From Winogradskyella sp. PC-19 (GTDB lineage: Bacteria > Bacteroidota > Bacteroidia > Flavobacteriales > Flavobacteriaceae): a stretch of DNA of 64,000 bases. The first letter of the stretch is position 1. Every line of letters starts with the position of its first letter. The stretch covers positions 347,213-411,212 of the forward strand of contig NZ_CP019332.1 of the NCBI RefSeq assembly GCF_002163855.1, written 5' to 3'. This document shows, in pieces, positions 57,235 to 64,000 of this stretch. Below the pieces are notes generated by a model. The model was given only the letters and a program-made list of their open reading frames with translations. It did no database searches and was not told the origin of the DNA. The translations under genes and the position numbers were made by a program.

Positions 57235-57546
57235 TTATTTTTTTACAAATCGTATGTCTAAAACACCATCGATAAAAACATCGTAACCTTCTTTTCTGGC
57301 TTTGTCAATATATCTTTTGGCAATTAGTTTTTCGTTTTCTAATTCTGCAATACGTTGATTTGCATATCGAGTATCAGAGTTTTCATCACCTTCACAAAGT
57401 CTTAGACGTTGTAGTTTATGAAAGTTTATTTTCTCGTTTATTAGTTCGTTTATTACAAACGAAGCTTCAGAGCAAGTAAACTCACCTTCAACAAGTTGTA
57501 CCTCTTGTTTTGTTTTAACTAACGATTTTTCTGTAACTAAAGACAT
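57235..57546 (-). CDS. Uncharacterised small protein in the sbtA cluster (103 residues)
   Basis: Unrecognised. No signal peptide or membrane helix. The central part (FTCSEASFVINELINEKINFHKLQRLRL) is helical, followed by CEGDENSDTRYANQRIAELENEKLIAKRYIDKARKEGYDVF, a charged helix that could be coiled-coil. The start is typical and the gene ends right before a terminator, which favours a real protein. 11 bases separate it from the next small gene, so they share a transcript. Confidence 0.6.
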   Translation of the reverse strand: MSLVTEKSLVKTKQEVQLVEGEFTCSEASFVINELINEKINFHKLQRLRLCEGDENSDTRYANQRIAELENEKLIAKRYIDKARKEGYDVFIDGVLDIRFVKK

Positions 57547-57557
57547 AATTTTTGGTT

Positions 57558-57794
57558 TTAATTATTAATTTTTTTTGTTTGACCACTCGTTTTAATTAAG
57601 AGTAGACATGAGATTATAAATCCTGAGATAGCAAGATTATCCATAAAGATGTTTTGACTTATAAAAAACAGTATTAATGAAGCTATAATTAATAAAGAAT
57701 GAATAGCTATGTAAATTTCAATTCGTTTTTCTTTAATAATTGATACTATACTTTGATTAGCTTTTACATCATTTTGTATATAGTTACTATCCAT
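57558..57794 (-). CDS. Uncharacterised small two-helix membrane protein (78 residues)
   Basis: Unrecognised. Two predicted membrane helices (IEIYIAIHSLLIIASLILFFI and NLAISGFIISCLLLI) with short charged ends. First gene of the cluster that leads to the 103-residue protein and, beyond a terminator, to sbtA. It reads away from lysR. Confidence 0.6.
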   Translation of the reverse strand: MDSNYIQNDVKANQSIVSIIKEKRIEIYIAIHSLLIIASLILFFISQNIFMDNLAISGFIISCLLLIKTSGQTKKINN

Positions 57795-57850
57795 GGTATG
57801 ATATTATTTGATGGTGCAAAATTGAAACAAATAATTCATATATTTTTATA

Positions 57851-57858
57851 TATATTTG
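57851..57858 (+). promoter_or_regulatory. -7 element of the lysR gene
   Basis: TATATTTG matches TAnnTTTG, 24 bases before the ATG. TTG at 57822-57824 is 26 bases upstream, longer than usual, so only the -7 is supported. Confidence 0.45.
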
Positions 57859-57882
57859 TTATGATAGATATAAGCAAAACTT

Positions 57883-58809
57883 ATGAATTATACTTTGCAC
57901 CAACTACAAATATTCTTGAAAGTCGCAGAACTAAAGAGTATAACAAGAGCATCGGAAGAGTTGTTTTTAAGTCAACCAGCAGTTTCAATGCAGTTAAAAA
58001 AATTTCAAGAGCAGTTTTCAATTCCATTGACAGAGGTTATTGGAAGACAATTATATGTTACAGAGTTCGGAGAGGAAATAGCTGAAGCATCAGAAAGAAT
58101 ACTTAATGAAGTAGAAGCTATAAATTATAAAACCTTATCTCGTCAAGGACAATTAGCTGGTAAGTTAAAGATTGCAATTGTATCTACCGCCAAATATGCT
58201 ATGCCATATTTCTTAACGGATTTTATGACCGAACATTCTGGTGTAGATTTAGTAATGGATGTTACTAATAAAGCAGAAGTCATTAAAAGTTTAGAAAACA
58301 ACGAAGTAGATTTTGCTATGGTTTCGGTACTTCCAGATCACTTAAATCTTAATAAAATTGAGTTAATGCAAAACAAACTCTTTTTGGTTGGTGGTCCTAC
58401 AGTAGAAACAGATAATAATAAAGTCACTAAAAGAATATTTGAAAAATATCCTATTATTTATAGAGAGCAAGGTTCGGCAACACGTGCAGCAATGGAAAAT
58501 TTTCTCACAAACTTAAATGTTCCTAATAAAAAGAAGATTGAATTAAAATCTAACGAGGCTTTAAAACAAGCCTTAATTGCTGGTTTAGGAGTTTCTATTA
58601 TGCCTTTAATTGGACTTAAAAATGAATTAAAAGATGAAGAGCTTCATATCATACCCTATAAAAATTTACCAATAAAGACCAACTGGAATCTCATTTGGTT
58701 GAAGTCAAAAAAACTATCACCAGTCGCCAATGCATATCTAGAGTTTGTAAACAAAGAAAAGACTAGGATTATAAGTAACACCTTTAACTGGTACGAAGAT
58801 TATAATTAA
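57883..58809 (+). CDS. LysR-family transcriptional regulator
   Basis: 308 residues: winged helix-turn-helix at residues 1-60 (HQLQIFLKVAELKSITRASEELFLSQPAVSMQLKKFQ) and a periplasmic-binding-like effector domain from about 90. It is divergent from the small-protein/sbtA cluster and resembles CbbR-type regulators in context, so control of bicarbonate uptake is a reasonable inference. Its stop overlaps that of the esterase gene within TTAA. Confidence 0.9.
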   Translation: MNYTLHQLQIFLKVAELKSITRASEELFLSQPAVSMQLKKFQEQFSIPLTEVIGRQLYVTEFGEEIAEASERILNEVEAINYKTLSRQGQLAGKLKIAIVSTAKYAMPYFLTDFMTEHSGVDLVMDVTNKAEVIKSLENNEVDFAMVSVLPDHLNLNKIELMQNKLFLVGGPTVETDNNKVTKRIFEKYPIIYREQGSATRAAMENFLTNLNVPNKKKIELKSNEALKQALIAGLGVSIMPLIGLKNELKDEELHIIPYKNLPIKTNWNLIWLKSKKLSPVANAYLEFVNKEKTRIISNTFNWYEDYN

Positions 58810-59702
58810 AAGCCAATAGTACGCTCTGTTTGGCGTTTAGCGTTATTCAATACATCGTTATACAAAAAATCAGTCACTTCCATAATGCATCTATACATTG
58901 GAATACCAGACCAACTATGTGTACCACCATTTACAGAGAATAGAAAGTACGATTTACCCAAACCTTTTAATCGGTCGGCGATAGCTCTAGAACCATGTAA
59001 AATCATATACCCTTTTGCACCTGGACTACAATAGTGGTGCGCTGCTATATGGTAAGGTACGAGATTATCGTTTGTACCATGAAATAACTGCGTTGGTATG
59101 GCTTTATCTACATCTATTTGATCTAAAGTTGTAATAGCACCAGCCATGCCAATGACACCGGCTAATTTAAATCGCTTTGGTAATATTTTGTTTTCATACA
59201 CATACGCCAAATGCAAAACAGCTTCTGCACCAGCACTTGTACCAGATATGACCACTTTGTCTTCATCTACACTAAAGGTTGATTTGTTTTTGATAATATG
59301 TTTTATCGCATAACTGATGTCATCTGCGGCAGTATCAAATGCTTTAATTTTATCCTTAGTTTTTGTATCGCAACCAAAACCTTTTTTCTTCATGATTAAG
59401 CGATACGAAATCGACGCTACAGCATATCCTTTTGCTGCCATAGCATTTGCAAATTGCTGAGTATTTGCGTCATCACGCTCACCACCAGAAAATCCACCAC
59501 CATGAATGTAGAGTAGTAGTGGTAGGTCTTTTTTGATACCTTGCGGTCTGTAAAAGTCTAACTGTAAACTATCTCTTTTGTTAAATTTATGATAGGTATG
59601 TGTGGTTTTATTAACTGTGTAAAGCGAATCTAAATACTCAGTTTGTGAAAAAGAGTTCTGTAAACCAAAAACAAGGAGTAAAGCAATAATTCTATATGTC
59701 AT
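58806..59702 (-). CDS. Exported alpha/beta-hydrolase esterase
   Basis: 298 residues with a signal peptide (first 20 residues, ending SFSQ). The oxyanion motif HGGGFSGG (67-74) and nucleophile Ser156 in SGTSAGAE identify the HSL/BD-FAE type; the probable Asp is in GTNDNLVPYH and His in GGTHSWSG. It probably cleaves acyl or acetyl esters in the periplasm. The acyltransferase gene lies 14 bases upstream. Confidence 0.87.
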   Translation of the reverse strand: MTYRIIALLLVFGLQNSFSQTEYLDSLYTVNKTTHTYHKFNKRDSLQLDFYRPQGIKKDLPLLLYIHGGGFSGGERDDANTQQFANAMAAKGYAVASISYRLIMKKKGFGCDTKTKDKIKAFDTAADDISYAIKHIIKNKSTFSVDEDKVVISGTSAGAEAVLHLAYVYENKILPKRFKLAGVIGMAGAITTLDQIDVDKAIPTQLFHGTNDNLVPYHIAAHHYCSPGAKGYMILHGSRAIADRLKGLGKSYFLFSVNGGTHSWSGIPMYRCIMEVTDFLYNDVLNNAKRQTERTIGF

Positions 59703-59716
59703 AAATCTATCAGTCG

Positions 59717-60820
59717 TTAAGCTTTTGGTTTTCCTTTCAGTTTATAAAACAATTGCCTTAATTTTCCATAAATATAAGCGTTAGTCCTTACATAATAGAA
59801 CGAAATAAAACATACTACAATTAAGAATAATGCTGCGCCAAAAACTGCCTGCCAAGGCGAAAGGTTTTTGCCTATAAGTTGGCTTAATCCGAACCCCGTA
59901 AAACTGCCATAGATGATTATAAAATGTATGACATAAATAGATAGTGTTTTTTGACCAATCTTTAACAATAATGGTGGTTTTAAATACCGTTCTAATCCAT
60001 AAAAAATAGCGAAATAGATAAAAACATTTCCTAGTCTAGAAAATAGATAATTATAATTAGCCGAATCTAAAAATAACTGAATATCTGTCCATTTTTTTAG
60101 ATAAAATAGAGCGTGAGATGACCACTCGATAAGAAAATAACCTAAAATAAAAAACACAGAAAGTGTTACTGGTTTAAAGTTGGGCTTTTCTAAATGTCTG
60201 TGAAATGCTGTAGCAATACATGCGCCAAATGACATATAACCAAACCAAGGTATGATTGTAAATACCGAACCATTTGCTTTAGATGCATAATTAGCAAGTA
60301 TAAGCGGTATACTTTCTAAAGTCAAACCTCTATACAAAGGCTCACAAACAAAAATGGTAAAGCCAAGAATTAATGTCACTACAGAAAAAAGCCTTGCATT
60401 TTTGAAGCATATATAATACAAACCAACAATACTGATTAAGGATAAACCGATAATCTGTAATACATCAACAACCAAAAAGTAGGTATCAAAGTAACCAGTC
60501 AGCCAACTTAAAAAAGGCATACGTAGCAAATAACCAATACCAATAAGCATTACACCACGATTTAGGCCCTTGCGCATGCGCTGCTTTTCTGTGCCTTTTT
60601 CTTTTGCTTTTAATAAAAGATATGTAAATATTAATCCAGAAATTGTAAAAAAAGTTGGTGCTGTAATACCTCTAAAATAAGACCAAACTCTAAAAGCCAC
60701 ATGAGACATATCGCGATGTTCAGCCGCTAACAAACTGTCAATAAAGTGCCCTTGCAACATCATTAAGATGGCAAATGCACGAACAGCATCAATAAAATAT
60801 AGGCGTTTGGTTGGCGTCAA
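59717..60820 (-). CDS. Membrane acyltransferase of the DUF1624/HGSNAT type
   Basis: 367 residues with about ten hydrophobic segments. The N-terminal RLYFIDAVRAFAILMMLQGHFID and TFFTISGLIFTYLL match the heparan-alpha-glucosaminide N-acetyltransferase-like (DUF1624) group. The only start before the first helix is TTG 60820; no in-frame ATG exists before the upstream stop. It likely transfers an acyl group to a glycan (inference), with the downstream esterase possibly removing one. Confidence 0.78.
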   Translation of the reverse strand: MTPTKRLYFIDAVRAFAILMMLQGHFIDSLLAAEHRDMSHVAFRVWSYFRGITAPTFFTISGLIFTYLLLKAKEKGTEKQRMRKGLNRGVMLIGIGYLLRMPFLSWLTGYFDTYFLVVDVLQIIGLSLISIVGLYYICFKNARLFSVVTLILGFTIFVCEPLYRGLTLESIPLILANYASKANGSVFTIIPWFGYMSFGACIATAFHRHLEKPNFKPVTLSVFFILGYFLIEWSSHALFYLKKWTDIQLFLDSANYNYLFSRLGNVFIYFAIFYGLERYLKPPLLLKIGQKTLSIYVIHFIIIYGSFTGFGLSQLIGKNLSPWQAVFGAALFLIVVCFISFYYVRTNAYIYGKLRQLFYKLKGKPKA

Positions 60821-60878
60821 TTTAAGTTTAAAATTTTCTTTTAAAGATAATAGAAAATGAGGTGATTAGAATTGGTAT

Positions 60879-60938
60879 TTCGCTTATTGTGTCGTTGATA
60901 AAAATCGATTAAATGTTTTTTATCAAACGATAAGCGAA
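60879..60938. repeat. Interrupted inverted repeat (long hairpin) in the acyltransferase/AGCS intergenic region
   Basis: TTCGCTTAT (60879-60887) pairs with ATAAGCGAA (60930-60938), and inside it TTGATAAAAA (60895-60904) pairs with TTTTTATCAA (60917-60926). The two stems are joined by an asymmetric internal loop (7 and 3 bases). It lies upstream of both divergent genes; role unknown. Confidence 0.65.
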
Positions 60939-61029
60939 GTTATATTTTTATTACTGAAAATCAATAGTTTAATAAATCAGTTCTTAACAAGCTTTCAACA
61001 CCAGCAAACATTTACTATTTTTAAACCCT

Positions 61030-62409
61030 ATGCAAACACTTAGCCAACTACTTTCAGATTTTTCGTCATTAGCTTGGGGTTTGCCATTGCTTATTATTTT
61101 AATTGGTGGTGGTTTATACCTAATTATTCGTTCACGATTTTTGCCATTTCGTTATCTAGGTCACGCAATACAAGTGTTACGTGGTAAGTACGATGACCCA
61201 AATGACCCAGGGCAAATCTCACATTTTCAAGCACTCACCACAGCCTTATCTGCCACTGTTGGTATGGGTAATATCTCTGGTGTTGCTGTAGCTATTGCGG
61301 TTGGTGGCCCAGGTGCAGTTTTTTGGATGTGGGTTAGTGCTGTAATTGGTATGAGTACCAAATATTTTACATCAACTCTAGCCATTTTATATCGTGGTAA
61401 AGATAGTGCTGGCGAAGTTCAAGGTGGACCTATGTATTTTATTGTAGAAGGTTTAGGTAAACATTGGAAACCATTGGCCGTATTTTTTAGTATATGCGGT
61501 ATGGTTGGTGCTTTGCCTGTCTTTAATGTCAATCAGTTGACGCAAGCGGTTAATGATATTTTATTGACACCTAACGGAGTTACCGTAACTACTACTACAA
61601 ATATTATAATTGGTATTGTGCTAATTGCCATTACAGGTTTGGTTATTCTTGGTGGTATAAAGCGTATTGGTACAGTAGCAAGTAGACTGGTACCAAGCAT
61701 GGTGTTTTTATACTTTGTTTTGGTTGTTATTATTTTGGTGAGTCATAGCGATGTTTTAGGTTATTATTTAAAGTTAATTTTTACTGATGCATTTCAAGCT
61801 AATTATTTTCCGGATGACCAAACATTTATGGGTGGTGTTCTTGGTGCTTTAATATTACATGGTATAAAGCGTGGCGCATTTTCTAATGAAGCTGGTATTG
61901 GTACAGCGCCAATGGCGCATGGTGCCGCAAAAACTGATGAGCCAGTAAGAGAAGGTTTGGTTGCCATGTTAGGTCCAGCAATAGATACATTAATTGTATG
62001 TACACTTACGGCTTTAGCTATCTTAGTAACAGGTGTTTGGGAAACAACTGATAATAACGGTGTAAGTCTAACAGCTTCAGCATTTGCAGATGTCATGCCA
62101 GTTTATGGTAAATATGGTTTGTTGGTATGTATTACGGTTTTTAGTATGAGCTCTTTGTTCTCATATTCCTACTACGGTACAAAATGTATGTCTTTTTTGT
62201 TTGGTGCAGATAAAAAGCACTATTACAACTATTTTTATATTGTAAGTATTCTAATCGGTGCTACTACGACCTTGGATATGATGATTAATCTTATCGATGG
62301 CGTATTTGCTCTTATGGCAATTCCTACGATGTTAGCTACAATAATTTTAGCACCTAAGGTAATTGAGGCTTCCAAGACGTATTTTGAAAAGTTGAAAAAG
62401 GAAAAATAG
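61030..62409 (+). CDS. AGCS-family alanine/glycine:cation symporter
   Basis: 459 residues with about ten hydrophobic segments. Family signatures: HFQALTTALSATVGMGNISGVA (near 61-83) and KRGAFSNEAGIGTAPMAHGAAK (near 283). It imports alanine or glycine with Na+ or H+. The DUF4212 gene follows after 9 bases. Confidence 0.9.
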   Translation: MQTLSQLLSDFSSLAWGLPLLIILIGGGLYLIIRSRFLPFRYLGHAIQVLRGKYDDPNDPGQISHFQALTTALSATVGMGNISGVAVAIAVGGPGAVFWMWVSAVIGMSTKYFTSTLAILYRGKDSAGEVQGGPMYFIVEGLGKHWKPLAVFFSICGMVGALPVFNVNQLTQAVNDILLTPNGVTVTTTTNIIIGIVLIAITGLVILGGIKRIGTVASRLVPSMVFLYFVLVVIILVSHSDVLGYYLKLIFTDAFQANYFPDDQTFMGGVLGALILHGIKRGAFSNEAGIGTAPMAHGAAKTDEPVREGLVAMLGPAIDTLIVCTLTALAILVTGVWETTDNNGVSLTASAFADVMPVYGKYGLLVCITVFSMSSLFSYSYYGTKCMSFLFGADKKHYYNYFYIVSILIGATTTLDMMINLIDGVFALMAIPTMLATIILAPKVIEASKTYFEKLKKEK

Positions 62410-62418
62410 TTTCTAATT

Positions 62419-62676
62419 ATGACAAATAAAGAAAAGGCCAAATCCTATTGGAAAGAGAACATTAGATATGTTCTTATATTATTACTTATTTGGTTCTTAG
62501 TATCCTTTGGTGCTGGTGTTATACTAAAAGATGCATTGAATACTATTAAAATAGGAGGATTTAAACTTGGTTTTTGGTTTGCACAACAAGGCTCGATGTA
62601 TGTTTTTGTAGTCTTAATTTTTGTATATGTTTATTTGATGAATAAACTAGATAAAAAATATGGTTATGATAAATAG
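62419..62676 (+). CDS. DUF4212 small subunit of a sodium/solute symporter
   Basis: 85 residues with two hydrophobic helices ([20 protein letters not shown] and [17 protein letters not shown]). DUF4212 proteins are encoded directly before VC_2705-type sodium:solute symporters and are thought to be their small subunit. The start of that symporter overlaps its end here. Confidence 0.88.
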   Translation: MTNKEKAKSYWKENIRYVLILLLIWFLVSFGAGVILKDALNTIKIGGFKLGFWFAQQGSMYVFVVLIFVYVYLMNKLDKKYGYDK

Positions 62677-64000
62677 TCTTATTCTTACAGAAGCCATAGA
62701 TGTCCAAACATGGACCTACATCCTAGTTGGAATTACATTTGCATTATATATTGGTATTGCAATTTGGTCAAGAGCAGGATCTACAAAAGATTTCTATGTC
62801 GCTGGCGGAGGTGTTTCTCCATTAGCTAACGGAATGGCAACTGCCGCAGATTGGATGAGTGCCGCATCTTTTATATCTATGGCAGGTATTATTTCATTTG
62901 CTGGATATGATGGTGCAGTTTATTTGATGGGTTGGACAGGCGGATATGTTTTGCTAGCCTTATTATTAGCACCATACTTAAGAAAGTTTGGAAAGTTTAC
63001 AGTACCAGATTTTATAGGTGATCGTTATTATTCTAAAACAGCACGTGTTGTTGCTGTATTTTGTGCACTACTAGTATCTTTTACATATGTTGCAGGGCAA
63101 ATGCGAGGTGTTGGTATTGTTTTTTCACGTTTCTTAGAAGTAGACATTAATATAGGAGTAATAATTGGGATGCTCATTGTTTTATTTTACGCAGTACTTG
63201 GCGGTATGAAAGGCATAACCTATACTCAAGTTGCTCAGTATTGTGTATTGATTTTTGCCTTTATGGTACCTGCAATTTTCATTTCAATACAAATGACGGG
63301 TAATCCAATTCCGCAATTAGGATTTGGTAGCGAATTAGCTGATGGTTCTGGCACATTTCTCTTAGATAAATTAGATGGATTAAGTACAGAGCTTGGTTTT
63401 TCTGAATATACCGAAGGTTCAAAATCTACTTTAGACGTTTTTGCTATAACCTTAGCATTAATGGTTGGTACTGCAGGATTACCTCATGTAATCGTTAGAT
63501 TTTTTACCGTAAAAAATGTTAAGGATGCAAGAAAATCAGCAGGAATAGCCTTATTACTTATTGTTATCTTATATACTACTGCACCTGCAGTTGCTGCTTT
63601 TGCGCGTACTAATATGATTGAAACAGTTTCAAATCAATCGTACGCAGATGTACCCGAGTGGTTTAAGAAGTGGGAAACAACAGGCTTAATTACCTATGAA
63701 GACAAAAATAAAGATGGGATCATTCAATATGTAGCTGATGCCAATGCAAATGAGTTAGTTGTTGATAGAGATATCATGGTTTTAGCAAATCCTGAAATTG
63801 CAGAACTACCTAATTGGGTAATAGCTTTAGTAGCAGCTGGTGGTTTAGCTGCAGCATTATCTACAGCAGCAGGACTTCTATTAGTAATTTCTGCTTCTGT
63901 ATCACATGATTTAATTAAGAAAATAATAAAGCCATCAATATCTGAAAAATCCGAATTAGTCGCTGCGCGTTTATCAGCAGTTGGCGCTGTTTGTGTAGCT
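62666..64000 (+). CDS. Sodium:solute symporter, VC_2705 subfamily (cut by window edge)
   Basis: 445 codons are open from ATG 62666 to the right edge (an alternative ATG is at 62660). The N-terminal helix [16 protein letters not shown] is followed by the family hallmarks [43 protein letters not shown] and [15 protein letters not shown], typical of the SSSF family near ActP and MctP, which carry acetate, pyruvate or lactate. A hydrophilic insert ([20 protein letters not shown] region near 340) is usual in this subgroup. It overlaps the DUF4212 gene by 11 bases. The C-terminus is outside the window. Confidence 0.88.
   Translation, partial: MINSLILTEAIDVQTWTYILVGITFALYIGIAIWSRAGSTKDFYVAGGGVSPLANGMATAADWMSAASFISMAGIISFAGYDGAVYLMGWTGGYVLLALLLAPYLRKFGKFTVPDFIGDRYYSKTARVVAVFCALLVSFTYVAGQMRGVGIVFSRFLEVDINIGVIIGMLIVLFYAVLGGMKGITYTQVAQYCVLIFAFMVPAIFISIQMTGNPIPQLGFGSELADGSGTFLLDKLDGLSTELGFSEYTEGSKSTLDVFAITLALMVGTAGLPHVIVRFFTVKNVKDARKSAGIALLLIVILYTTAPAVAAFARTNMIETVSNQSYADVPEWFKKWETTGLITYEDKNKDGIIQYVADANANELVVDRDIMVLANPEIAELPNWVIALVAAGGLAAALSTAAGLLLVISASVSHDLIKKIIKPSISEKSELVAARLSAVGAVCVA

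Noticed and set aside
57753-58085. 110-codon plus-strand frame overlapping the start of lysR
   Set aside because: Its second half is the lysR helix-turn-helix DNA in another frame; the first half is AT-rich intergenic sequence.
1-64000. Search for CRISPR arrays, tRNA or rRNA genes, transposases, toxin-antitoxin pairs and known defence genes
   Set aside because: None was recognised by eye. A tRNA or small RNA missed by eye cannot be excluded without a covariance-model scan.

Overview
The window is chromosomal DNA from a member of the Flavobacteriaceae (Bacteroidota), probably a marine, gliding relative of Winogradskyella or Psychroserpens. The genus is an inference from gene content, not from any search. 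The DNA is AT-rich and genes lack Shine-Dalgarno sequences. Many start close behind the Bacteroidota -7 element TAnnTTTG, often with TTG about 20 bases upstream. Lineage markers are gldF/gldG, DUF4294, the gyrA-TPR gene pair, a separate-subunit propionyl-CoA carboxylase, a PgpH-type 7TM-HD protein and a fused thrA. I see no rRNA, tRNA, CRISPR array, phage, integrase or insertion sequence. No stretch longer than about 260 bases lacks a gene.

Layout. 1-8.9 kb: the 5' part of a propeller sensor (cut by the window edge), a PcrA/UvrD helicase, TsaC, an MFS pump, a DinB-fold protein, an ABC exporter, and a divergent HxlR regulator/nitroreductase pair. 8.9-16 kb (minus strand): propionyl-CoA carboxylase operon, PrsW protease, NUDIX, class V aminotransferase, M42 peptidase. 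16-20 kb: DUF4294, hemolysin III, VOC, DoxX, GNAT and a broken SRPBCC/SMP-30 gene. 20-23.4 kb: a metal (probably zinc) homeostasis cluster with a COG0523 GTPase, MerC, a Fur-family regulator and a ZIP transporter. 23.4-26 kb: two methyltransferases read from a palindromic divergent promoter, then a DUF4136 lipoprotein. 26-31 kb: the thrABC operon. 31-34 kb: nnr and hutH. 34-48 kb: clpC, gyrA, TPR protein, NlpC/P60, thiolase, pgpH, TlpA-like, mnmE. 48-56 kb: a tiny membrane protein, DUF4870, dnaN, the gldF/gldG operon, phoH, purC. 56-61 kb: an SbtA-type bicarbonate transporter with two unknown small proteins and a divergent LysR regulator, then an esterase and an acyltransferase. 61-64 kb: an AGCS symporter and a DUF4212/sodium-solute symporter pair cut by the right edge.

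Most of this is conserved housekeeping and accessory metabolism. I did not find a defence system or a clearly new multi-gene machine. The best leads are regulatory: mutually overlapping divergent promoters at hxlR/nitroreductase, a 19-bp palindrome holding two outward -7 boxes between the methyltransferase genes, and a perfect 7-1-7 operator in the metal cluster. Others are the doubly broken SRPBCC-propeller gene, the uncharacterised BamE-like protein inside the gldF/gldG operon, and the two small unknowns beside sbtA.
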